Source: Betaproteobacteria bacterium (GTDB lineage Bacteria; Pseudomonadota; Gammaproteobacteria; Burkholderiales; JAEUOS01). From it: a stretch of DNA of 64,000 nucleotides. The position numbers were made by a program, and so were the translations under genes. Position 1 is the first letter of the stretch. Each line of letters begins with the position of its first letter. The stretch covers positions 145,962-209,961 of the forward strand of contig JAQGMJ010000028.1 in the NCBI GenBank assembly GCA_028292405.1, read 5' to 3'. Below, one piece after another: positions 1 to 12,000 of this stretch. The notes under the pieces are model-generated. The model ran no database searches. It had not been told where the DNA came from and saw only the letters and a list, made by a program, of their open reading frames with translations.

Positions 1-3000
1 GTGTCGCCGGTGTCGCTGCCCGAGATGTAGTCGTAGTACAGGTTGGCGTTCACCGTGCTGGAGGAGATGAAGGCCGACACCTGGTTGTTGACTTCATTGG
101 TGCCGTTGGCGCCCGCGCCGGAAATCGCCAGGCCGGCAAAGCCGACGCCGACGGCCAGCGCCGCGGCCACCGTGGTGCCGGTGATGTTGGCGTTCTCGTT
201 GGCCTTGATGTCCACCTGCCCGGCGATGTTCACCGAAGGCGCGTTGCTGATGAAGGCGCTGACGGTGTCGGTGATGACGTTTTCCGACAGGGCCACGCCG
301 ATCGCCACGCTGGCGCCGCCCAGGCCCACGGCCACGGAAAGCGAAACCGCATCGACATTGGTCAGGATCGTGGCCGTATCGCTGGCGGCGATCGACAGGC
401 TGCCGGCGGTTACCGCGACCGCCGAATCGATATACGCCTCGATCGGCACCGAGATGATGTTCTGCGCTTCGGCGCCCGCGCCGGCCAGGCCGACGCCGAC
501 GGTACCCGCCACGGTGATGGCCATCGAACCGGCGCCGACGCCGGCGGTGATGGTCTCGCTGCCGGTGGCCGAGATGTTCAGGGCGCCGCCCGCGTGGACG
601 GTACCTCTGGAGATATAGGCCAGCACCGAGCCCGGCGCCACGCCGGAACCGCCGCCGCCGATGTCATTGCGGGCGATTGAGGAGCCGATCGCCGCGGCTA
701 CCGCGCCGGCGCCGGCAAAGGCGCCCGCGCCGGACACGCCCACCACGGTCGCGTGAATGGCGGTGATGGCATTGGCGTTGATGTTGATCGCACCGCCGCT
801 GGTGATGGTGCCGGTGTGGGTGGTGTCGTAGGCGATGTCGGCCACCGTGGTGCTGCCGATGTCGTTATGCGCCTCGGCGCCGCCGCCGGCCACCGCGAAG
901 CCGGCGCCGCCGGCGCCCGCCACCGCCACCGAGGCAGCGGTGGAACTGGCCGTGATGGTGCCGCCGGAAACCGCGCTGATGTTGATCGCGCCGGAGCCGG
1001 TGGTGGTGAGCGAGTTGATGTTGTAGATGTCGGCGTGGACCGCATCGTCGATGGTGTTTTCGGCCAGGCTGACGCCGATCGATACCGCGACGCCGCTGCC
1101 GCCGGCGAACGCCGCCGCCAGCGCGGCGGAGACCACCGTGGTGGAGATGGTCGCCGTATCGCTGGCGAGAACCGAGACCGAGCCGGCGGTGATCGACGGG
1201 GTGCCGATCACCGATGCGTCGTCGGCTATCTCGGCGCCGATGCTTATCTTCACGACGTTGAGCGCGGAGGAACCCGCGCCCGCGGCGCCCAGGCCGCCGC
1301 CGCCCGCACCGGCCACGCCGACAGCCGCCGCGACCACGGTCGAGGTAATGGTTTCGGTGCCGGTCGCGCTTACATTAAGGCCGCCCGTCACGCCGATGGC
1401 GGAGTCCAGCACGTAGGCCTTGACCTCGCTCGGATGGGTGGCGGCGGCGATGGTGCCGGTAGCCGGATTGATGCCGTAGCCGATGACGTTGCGCGCCAGC
1501 GCCGCGCCGATCGACACCGCGCCGCCCGCGCCCGAACCCACGCCCACGGAGACCGAAATACCGGCCACCACCGCGTCGATCGTCGCACCGGCGTTGGCGC
1601 TCACATTGAGCGCGCCGGCGCTGCTGCCCACCCGCGAGCTCGCCACATAGGCGTCGGTGGCGTTGTTGATGACGTTGCGCGATTCCGCGCCGCCGCCGGA
1701 CAAGGCGATGCCACCGCCGGCGCCGGCCGCGACCGACACCGAAGCGGCGATCGAGTCGGCCGTGATGCCGCCGGTTTGCAGTGCGAAGACGTTGATGTTG
1801 CCGACCGCCGAGACCGAGTTGGTGTGGGTGCCGAAGTCGTTGCTGCCGTTGATGTAGGCCTGGCTGGTGTCGGTGATGGTGTTGACGGCCTCGCTGATGC
1901 CGATGGCCACCGCCACGTTGCCCGTGCCGCCCGCCGCCACCGCCACCGAGCCGCCGATGACGATCGCCTTGATGGTGGCATTTTCGTTGGCCGTCAGGTT
2001 GATCGCGCCGGCCGAGGACACCTTGGAATTGTCGATGTAGGCAAGGTCTTTGTTGGTGATCTCGTTGACCGCCACCGACACGCCGACCGAAGCCGCGGCC
2101 CCGCCGCCGCCGAAGGCGCCGCCGAAGGAAAGCGCGCCGGAACCGGCGATGATGTGGGCCTCGTCATCCGCCTCGACGCTGATCGCGCCGCCGGTGGTGC
2201 TGACGTTGCTGCTGTTCTCGATGCTCGCGGTCACCGAATCGGTGATGGTGTTGCCCGAGCCGGCGCCCGCGCCGGCGCCGCCCGAAGCCCCCGCGGCCAC
2301 GCCCACGGCCACGCCGATGGTCAGCGCCTCGATGTCCGCCTCGGAGGTGGCGAGGATGTTCACGCCGTTGGCCGAGGTCACGGTCGAGCCGTTGATCGAG
2401 GCCAGCGTGGTATCGGTGACTTCGTTGACCGCCACGGAGACACCCGCGGCCAGGCCGGTGCCGCCGGAACCCATGCTTATGCCGATGCCGACGCCGCCGG
2501 ACAGGGCCCACAGCTCGGCGTCGTCGTCGGCCTTCAGGTGCACGCCGGTGCCGCCCTGCGCGGATGTCTTGGTGGCGTTGACGTTGGCGCTGTTGCTGAT
2601 GACGGCGGTGGTCTTGTTGTGCGCGCGGTTGATCGATACCGAGCCGCCGATGGCCAGCGCGAAGCTGGTGCCGACCGCCGCCGAACCGGCCACGGTGATG
2701 TTGTTGACCGCGCCGGCGTAGGTGGAGTCGACGTCGATGCTGCCGGCTGTCACATTGCCGGCGGCGTTCTTGATCGAGGCCGTGACGTCGTTGGTCGAGG
2801 TGCTGGCGGGCGCGTTGGGGTCGCCGCCGAGGTAGTTGTACGAGATCGACACACCGATCGCGCCCGCGGCGGAAGCCTTGCCGACGCCGGCGATGGCGAT
2901 CGCGCCCGCCAGGGAATTGATGGTCGAGTGGTCGCTGGCGTCGATCTTCAGGTGGCCGCCGGCGCTGATGCTCTGCGCGCTGCCGATGTTCTGCACCGAG

Positions 3001-6000
3001 GCGGTGACGGCGTTCTTGATCCAGTTCAGGGTCACCGAGCCGGCGCCGGCGAAATCGCCGGAGGTGCCGGCGCCGCTGACGGCCATGGCGGCGATCTGCA
3101 CGTCGAGGCCCGGCGGCAGGTCGTTGGGCTTGGCGAAGGTGGCGATAACGGACAGGTCGCCGGAAGTATTGACAGTGGAGGCGTCGATGATCGCGCTGAC
3201 GGTGTCGGAGACATCGTTCACCGCGAAGGCCAGGCCGACGGCGACCGGGCCGCTCACCGAGATGGCGACGTTGCCGGCCAGGGTGGCGATGGATGCCATG
3301 TCATAGGCGCTGACCGAGACGCTACCGGAGGCCTGGACGTTGGAGCCGTTTTCGATGCGTGCGTCGACCGTGTCGGCAATGAAGTTCACCGCCACCGAGC
3401 CGGAGAGCGCGAACTTGCTGGTGCTGCCCGCGCCGCCGACGACGATGTTGACGTCTTTCGCCCGCTCGTTGGCGGTGACGGAGACCGTACCGCTGGCGCC
3501 CGTGGTGGTGACGTTGGCGTTGCTGATGTACGAGGCAACCGTATTCTTGATGTCGTTGACGCCGACCGACAGCGCGCCCGCGCCGCCGTTGAGACCGACG
3601 GCGATGGCGCCGGTGCCGGAATAGATCGCGGACGTGTCGGCCGCCTGCACCTGCACCGGGCCGGCCGCGCTGATGCCCTGCCCCGTGGTGCTGTTGGAGA
3701 TATGGGCATCGACGCCCATGCGCACGAAGTTGAGCGAAATCGCCCCGGCGCCGCCGAAGGTCTTGCCGCCGCCGCCGGCGGCCGTGATGCTGGTGATCTG
3801 CGCGCCCGCGCCCTGCGGCAGCGCGGCGGAGATGCCGGCGATGGATACCTGGCTGGTGACGGCGGTGAAGGTCACCCCCGTGCCGATGTTGGCCGAACCC
3901 AGCGCTACGACACCCGGATTGGTGGCAACCGCGTTGTTGTAGTTCGCGGCCAGCGAGTAATAGACCTTGGACGAATCGGGCCCGGTGGTCTTGACCACAT
4001 AGTAGGTCTGGCCGTCGGTCAGCCCGGCGATCGCGCTGCCGGTACCGGCGTGATAAATCACGGCGCTGCCGGTGGCGAGCTTGGGGTCGCTGGCGCTGGC
4101 GAAGGCGATAGTGTTGGCGCCGGAGACCTTGGGCGTGACCGAGCTGACCGTCACGGCGCTCTTGACCACCGAGAAGCTCTGCTGCGAGGCATTGCCCAGC
4201 GAGGTGTGCGCGCCGAAAACCACCTGCGCGTTGCTGGTGTTGTCGAACAGGGAGACGGTATTGCCGTTGACCACAGTCACCGTATAGGTGTGCCCGTTGG
4301 TCAGGCCGGCGATGTCGGTGTTGCCGCCGTCGTCGTAGACGACCTTCTGGCCGGTGGTCAGGTTGTGCGCGGCGCCGAAGGAAATGGTGCCCTGATTGCC
4401 GTTGGCGGCGACGGCGCTGCTGCCCAGACTGGGGTCGAACTTGAAAGAGTGGTCGGTATCGACCAGCGAAACACTGACGCTGCCGCTGCTGCTGGTGATC
4501 GCAATTGCATTGCTGGCCAGGGCGTCGGCATGGCTGGCGGCGAGCTGGATGGTCCTCGGATCAGTCGCGCTGGCGATGACGTAATAGGCGGCACCGTCGG
4601 TCAGGCCGACGGTCGAGGTGCCGTGGAACACCACTTCCTGGCCGGTGACAAAGGTCTGGTCGGCGGCGAAGTGCAGCTGGTTTTGCGCCGCGCCCGCGGT
4701 AATCGCGGTGCTCGGGTTGACGGTGACGGTCTGCGAAGAGGCTGGGCCGGCACCGGACTGGTTCAGCGGATTGGAAAAGCCGGACAGCACGGCAATGCCG
4801 CCGACCTGCGAAGTCACCTTGGAGGAATCGATATACGCGGTGACGTTGCTCTTCTTGGTGGTGTTGTCGTTGCCGACCACCGGCATCGGCTGGCTCGGGC
4901 CGGCCGAGCCGTCGGAGCCGGCGGGCATCTGGGTGCTGGTGATGGTCAGCGCGCTCGGGTCGAGGGTGCTGTTGCCGCCGACGAAGTTGTAGGCGAAAGC
5001 AACGCCGCCGCCCGAACCCTGGGTGGCCGCGCCGATGCCGACCGCCGCCGAGTACAGCGTGGACGATTCGCTCGCTTCGACATCGACGTCGCCACTGGAC
5101 AATACGACCGAGCCGCCGCTGATGTGCGCATCGACGCCGTTGGCGATCGAGTTGACGGTGACCGAGCCGCCCAGGCCCAGGTCCTTGCCGCCGGCGCCCG
5201 CCGCGGCGATGCCCACCAGCAAGGGCGTCGAATTGGCGGTGACGACCACCCCGCCGGCCGTCGCCGTGACGTTGGATTTGTTGATATAGGCCGCGACGCC
5301 GTTGGCGATGCGATTATAGGTGATGCCGGCGCCGGCGCCGGTGGCGCCGCTGACCGAGGCGCTGATCACGCCGGCAATCGTCACCAGCAGCGAAGTGTCG
5401 GACGCATTGACCGTCACACTCTTGCCGCTGACGGTGGAGCCGGCGCTGCTGCCGGAGCCCGTGCTGATATGGGCGTCCAGCGTGTTGTTGATGAAGTTGA
5501 CCGCGAGGGAGCCGGAAGCCGCGAAGCCCTTGGCGTCCTTGGTGGTGATGCCCACGCCGACGGCGGCGTCGCCGATGGTGGCGGTGGACTGCGCCTCGAT
5601 GTCGATATCGCCGCCGGTGGTGACGGTCGAATGGTCGATATGCCCGGAGATGTCGTTATTGACCGAGTTGAAGGCCAGCGCGAAACCCGCGCCGGTGGAC
5701 TTGCCCACGCCGACCGCGCCGGAAATGGCGACGATCATCGATTCGTCGATCGCCTTGACGTAGACGTTGTCGATATTGCCCGTCTTGTCCGTCAGCGTGC
5801 TGTCGATCACGCCCGCGTCGATTGTATCGGCGATGAAATTGAGCGTCAGCGTGCCCGAGCCGCCGCCGGCGCGCGCCGAGACGCCGGCCGAAGCGGTGAC
5901 GCCGACGATCTCGGCGTGCGAAGTGGCTTCCAGGTCGAAGGCGCCGGCGTAGTTGATGGTGGAACCCTGGACGGTCGCGGTGACCGTGTTCTCGATGTCG

Positions 6001-9000
6001 GTGAAGCTGAAACCGACGCCGACGCCGGTCTTGCCGCCGATACCGGCGGACCCGGCCACAACCGTGATCAGGCTGTTGTCGTAGGCCTTGACGATGACCC
6101 CGCCGTTGACGTCGGCGTTGGTGTTGGTCACCTTGGAGTCGATCGTATAGGCGGAGCGCGCCACGGCGACCGAACCGGCCACGGCCGTGCCCTTGGTGCC
6201 GGCGGCGCCCGCCAGGCCGACCGAGGTGGCGACGTTGAAACCGGTGCGCACGGCCTCGACGTCGATCGAGCCGGCGGTGAGGCTGGTGACATTGTCGATT
6301 TCCGCCGCGGTCTTTCCGCCGAGGAAGTTGAAGCTCAGCGCGCCGGCCACGCCGGTGGTCTCGGTGATCGGGTTGGCGGTCGAGACGGAAGCAGCGCCGG
6401 ACAGCGACAGCACGTTGGTCTTGTTGCTCGCGCTCACCGTCACGGGCGCGGTGTTGTTGGCGGCCGTGCTGGAGTTGCTGACGCTGATGGTGCCGGCGTT
6501 GCGGATGTAGGCTTCGGCGGTATCGCTGATCACGTTGACGGTGACGGCGCCGGAGAACGACTTGCCGGTCTTGCCCGCGGCCAGGTCGGCATTCTCGGCC
6601 TGATCGGTCGGGGCGATCTTCGATTGTTCGCCGAAATGGTCGAACAGGGCCATCAGCTCGCCCAGCATGTCGTCCGAGTTGCTGCCGCCCGCGGTCAGGC
6701 TGCCCAGGCTGCTCGGCGGCTCGGTTGAGGCGTCGCTGCGGGGCCGGGTATTGTCCGGCGCCTCCTGCGGGCTGGTGACCGCGCCGGAAATCGAGAACAC
6801 GCCGTCGAAGCCGCTGTTGCTTGCGGTAATGGCGAGGCCGCCCTTGGAGCTGAACGTCGCCAGGGTGGTGGAAGTGTTGTCGCCGAACAGGCTGCCCAGC
6901 ACCGCCTCGGTGTCGCGGGTGAGTACATTGGCGGCGGCGGTGACGCCGACGCTGGTCTTGTTGGAGATCGCGATCGCGCCGGCGACATCGACGAAAATAC
7001 CGTTGTCGTGGGCGTTGATCACCGCCGAGTTGCCGAGCGAGCCGCCGGAAGTGTCCTTGGCGATCGCCGAGCCGACGCTGACCACGGCGCCGGTGGCGAC
7101 CTGGGCGATGACCTGGTCGGTCTGCACCGTCGCGAAGCCCACGCCGGTAATCGAGGAAGAAGCCGCCTTGCCGCCCGCGATGCCGACGGTGAGGACGAAG
7201 TTGTCGGTTTCGGCATCGACATACAGGCTGTCGGCCGCGACCACCGCGCCGGAATCTATCCTGGCGGTAATGGTATTGGTGTTGACGAAGGTCATCAGCA
7301 CGCCGCCGCCGGCCGAGCCTGTGTCCTGGTTCAAAGCGCTGACCTTGCCCGCAACCGAGTCCGAAATCTTCAGTTTTCTCAGGGCGCTATCGACCAGGCT
7401 GTCGTTCGGCAGATCCATCGTGCTGGCGCCCGCGCGGGCGATGCCGCCGGCCACGTTGACGACGTTGCTGGCCGAGGTTGCCTGGACGGTAACCTGGCCC
7501 TTGGCGCCGCTGGTGCGCTGGTTGATCTGCGCCCCGGACATGATTTCCGCGGTGGCGATCTTGGTGTCCAGCAGCACGGTGACGGCCCCGGCGACGGAAG
7601 ACTTGGTGCCCTTGACCATCGACAGGGTGAGCGTGTTGGGCAGCAGGCTGCCGATGCCCGAGGTGTACTGCGTCAGGTTGCCGAGAATCTGGCCCTGGAT
7701 GCTGCTGGGGTCGCGTACCGTGGTCCAGGAAAGCGTGTTGCTCAGGTCGGCATTGGCGAGATCGACCTGCGCGTTGTCGGCGCCGATGTATTTGTACACG
7801 GCGCCGTTCGCGTCCTGCACCGTATCGTTATCGTGCAGAGTGCGCAGCCCGTCGCTGGTGTTGTAAGTGGGCGATATGCTCCCGCCCTTGAGCAGCGTGA
7901 TCAGCTTGTCGAAGTAGGCGGTGCGCGGGTCGACCTGGAACTGGGCATTGCTCAGCACCGAAACGCCGGTCTTGGCATCCACCTTGGAATTCGCGCCGAT
8001 GGTCGCACTGGCGTTGTTGGTGGTGATGCCGACGGCAAGCGCCACCGCCGCCCCGTATTGCTTGTCGGGAGACAAATTGCCCGTCTGGTCGGCCACGCCG
8101 GCGCTGGTGATATTGGTCGAGGTCGACATTTTCACCGAGCTTGAGACCATGGCGTGCACCGTCACCTCGCCGCCGGCCGACACGTCGGCCACGTGGACCC
8201 CGTCGCCGATGCGCGCGGTCGCGCTTAGGTCATAGATCTGCACCGCGATGGCGCCGGCCTTGTCGCTGGTGGCCGGGCCGTCCAGGCCGAGCTTGCCGGT
8301 GACCCAGCTGCCGATGCCGCCGAAGAAGCTGCCGATGCCATTGGCGATGTAGGCGACCGGCGCTAATTTTTGCGCAACGCCAAAAATACCGCCGCCGATC
8401 TTGTTCTGCAGGTTCTGGAAAGGGTCGCCAGTGTCGTCGCTGCCGACGCCGGCGCGGGTGACCATGCCGGCGCCCGTGGTCGGGATCAGCAGCAGCTTGC
8501 GGATGGCGACGGGCTCGCGCATCTCGAAGGCGGTCACGCTGATGCCGCCGGCGCCGGGGTTGGTGCTGGTCGGATTGGCGCTCAGGCTGGTCGAGGCCGT
8601 GCCGTCCAGGTAGGCGTTGGTGACGGTGTGCTCGTAATCCACGCCGATGGCGATGCCGGTGGAGCCCTTCACACCGGTGGTGGAACGCGAGACCACGCGC
8701 GTGGAATCGATGGTCGTCGCCTGGACCTGGATGCTGCCGTTGACGTCGTGATTGCCGGCCGACAGGACCGCCGTGTTGGCCACCTTGACCTGCGACAGCG
8801 AATTGACCACCGCCACGGCGACTGCGCCGGCGGCGCCGCCTTGCTTGCCGGCGCCGCTGGCGTCCGACACCGCATTGACGGTGTTGGTGACGGCGGCGAG
8901 CAGGGTGATGCTGCCGCCCGCGCTGATGTGTCCGGCAACCTCGATATCGGCCGTGTCGTTGAGGATGGCAATGGCCACGCCCAGGAGCTTGGAGATGGTG

Positions 9001-12000
9001 GGCGAAGGCAGCACGCTGCCGGTGGCCTGGGCGATGATGACGACGTCGCCGATGGTCGCGGTGACGCTGCTGGTGGCGTCGATGTTGATGGTGGCCGACG
9101 CCGTTTCCTTGGCGACGGAGACCAGCAGCGACAGGTTGTTGATGAAGTTGAGGACCGCCGTCGAATTGAGGATGGACTTGACGAAGCCGCCGCCGAAGTC
9201 GATCGGGCTGTCGTAGTGCGCGCCGTCGGCCTGGGCGGTGATGCTCACGGTCGCGCCGCTGAGCACCGAGTGGTTCCTGATGGTCACCGAGTTGGTGATG
9301 TAGTCGTCGTGGGCGAAGGAGCTGGTGAGCGGCTTGTAGGAAACGCTGTTGATCACCAGGTCGCCGGTGATGGTCAGGTTTTCGTTGTCGATCGTGACGT
9401 TGCTGCCGGTGATGGTCAGGTTGAGCGCGTTGCCCGTGCCGCCCGAGATCGTGATGTCGCCGGCCGTCAGGGTGACGTTGCCCAGCGAGGTGAGGTCGAA
9501 GCTCACCAGGTTGGTGTAGGTGCCGCCGTCGAGGGTGGTGGCGAGAGCGCTGGCGCCGATGCTGCTCCTGTCCAGCCAGGTGAGCGCCGAGCCGTCGTAG
9601 TTCGGAACGCTGATGTCGAGCGTGTTGTTGGTTCCGGCGCCCGCCATCGTCAGGGTCACCTTGCCGGTCGGGTGGGCCGCCAGCGCCGCAACCGAGGGCT
9701 TGCCCACCGCGAAGGTGACGTTGCTGCTGTTGCCCTTCAGATTGGCCAGGTCGTTGCCGTTGTCCAGCAGCACCGAGCCGTTGTAGGCGCTGGCATCCAG
9801 CGTCAGCACGTTGGTGGTGTCGGCGGCGTACAGCGCCGCGCCGGCGATGTTGGTGAGGGTGTCGGTCGCCGTCCAGGAGCCGTTGAGCACGCGCATCAGG
9901 CCCGCGCTGGTGCCGCCGGTGAGGGTCATGTCGCCGTCGGCGGTGACGATCAGCGAATTGGCCGCGCCCGCCAGGCCGGTCACGGTGTTGATGCCGCGGC
10001 CGACGGTGAAGACGTTGGTGCCGGCGCCGCCCTTGAGCGCGAGGTGGCCGCCGTTGGTGGCGGCCGCGCCGCTGATGGCGAGCGCGGAGTTGGTGACGCT
10101 GGTGCCGGTCAGCACGTGGCCGGCGCCGATGGTATAGGTCTGAGCCGTCGTCACCAGGCCGAGCATTTCGGCGGTATGGGAAAGCAGGACGAAGGTGGTA
10201 TCCGGATGGGCGTGGTTGGTGGCGGTGTCGCTGGCCACCAGGTTGCCGCTGCTGTCGGTGATGGTGCCGGCTTCGCCGATGGTCAGGGCGCTGGTGCCGG
10301 TGGTGCTGTCGGTGATCACCAGGTGGCCGCCGGCCAAGGTCGCCGTCAGCGGGTTGACGACGGCATTGCCGCCATTGACATAGCCGCAGGCGTTGATCGC
10401 GTCCATCACGTCGCCCATGGTGTCGCAACCGGCGAGGGAAACCGCGACCTTGGTGGTGCCGTCGCTGAGGGTGAAGACCAAGTCCGCGTCCTCGGCGGTG
10501 GCAAAGCCGTTGGCCAGGCTCTGCAGGAAGGTGTCGCGGGTGAGGCCGGTGTAAGTGCTGGCGTCGATCGAGCTGCCGTCGCCGCTGACGTTCAGGTTCG
10601 CGGTGCGGACGTTCTTGATGCTGTCGACGATGGTCCCCGAGGAGGTGACCACCGTGAGGGTGGTGTCGGAAAGGGTGACGGTCTGGGTGCCGCCGGCCAC
10701 GCTGGCGTCCAGGGTGATGCTGTTTTCCCCCGCCGAGCCAATGATGATGTTCTGCTTGGTCGCACTGAGGATGTAGGTGTTGTTGGTGCCGCTGCTGCCG
10801 TCGAGCGTGGCGACGCCGCCGAAGGCGGATGCGTCGAACAGGTCGTTGCCTTCGGCGCCGACCAGGTAGGCGCTCTGGATCTTGGTGAAGATGGTCTTGG
10901 TGTTGGTGGCCGCCTGGGTGGTCGCCACGGCGACGTGGTTGCTCGCGGCCCCGCCGGTCGCATGATCGGCGCCGAGAGCGATGCCACCGAAGGCGAGGTC
11001 GGCGGCATGCTGGCCGATGAACTCGATGGTCCACGGGCTGAAGGTCGCCGGGTCGGTGCCGTCGGCGGCCACGTAGCCGCCGGTGACCAGCACGTTGCCC
11101 ACGCCCACGCCGGCGGTGCTTTCCAGCGCCGCGCGCATTTCGTCGGCGGTGGCGTTCCAGTGGATGGCGCGGGTGCTGACACCGTTGACCATCAGGCTGA
11201 AGGTGCCGCCGCTGACGCCGCTGGCCAGCGTCACCGTCTGGATCAGGTTGTTGCCGACCGCCAGGTCGAGGGTGCTGGCGCCCAGGATCAGGCGGTTGCG
11301 CACGCCTTCCTGGAAGGTGAGGTTATTGGTGCCGTCGTAGTTAGCGCCCAGGCTGTTGGCGGCGACGAGCTGGTTGGTGGCGAAGTCGCCGCCCGTGATG
11401 TTGTAGGCGCCGCCGACGTCGACGATGATGTTGGTCGCCTGCTTGCCGCCGTTGACGCCGTGGCTGGCCAGGATGGTGGCATTGGCAACGCCGCCCACCA
11501 GGATGGTGTCGCCGGTGAAGCCGGAGGAGTCGATCGAGGTGGTGTGGTCGCCGCCGGTGAGGAAGGCTGCCGTCAGGCCGCCGCCGGTGACGTTGTCGGT
11601 CGGTGGAGTCGGGGTGGCGGCGGTGACGGTGGCGCCGGGCGCGTTCGTCGCCACCAGCGAAGCGGTGGCGCCGCTGCCGGTGAGCACCATGTTCCAGTCG
11701 CCGGATTCGACCAGTTCGTTGACCGTGGCCGCGGCCTTGGTGACGATGTTGGTGGTGCCGGCGGTGCCGGTGTAGTAGTTGGTGCCGCTGCCGCCCTTGA
11801 AGGTGTCGGTGCCATGGCCGCTTGAGATCAGGAACAGCGCGCCGGTGTAGGCGCTGGCGTCCAGGGTGATGCCGCCGGTGGTGGTGACGTCGGTCAGGGT
11901 CACCTTGCCGATGTTGCGCAGGTTCGTCACCACGCCGCCCAGCGTCAGGGTGCCGACGGTCTGGCCGGCGAGCGGGCCGGTGCCGGCCACCAGCGCGGAC

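Noticed and set aside
753-6728. 1991-aa plus-strand ORF
   Set aside because: Antisense shadow of the periodic high-GC giant adhesin; H/R/G/D/V-rich low-complexity product with no recognisable domain, while the reverse frame gives a coherent DUF4347/solenoid protein.
8230-11034. 934-aa minus ORF and overlapping plus ORFs 8370-11825 and 12228-13883
   Set aside because: Out-of-frame or antisense to the giant gene; R/H/Q- or G/A-rich nonsense composition.
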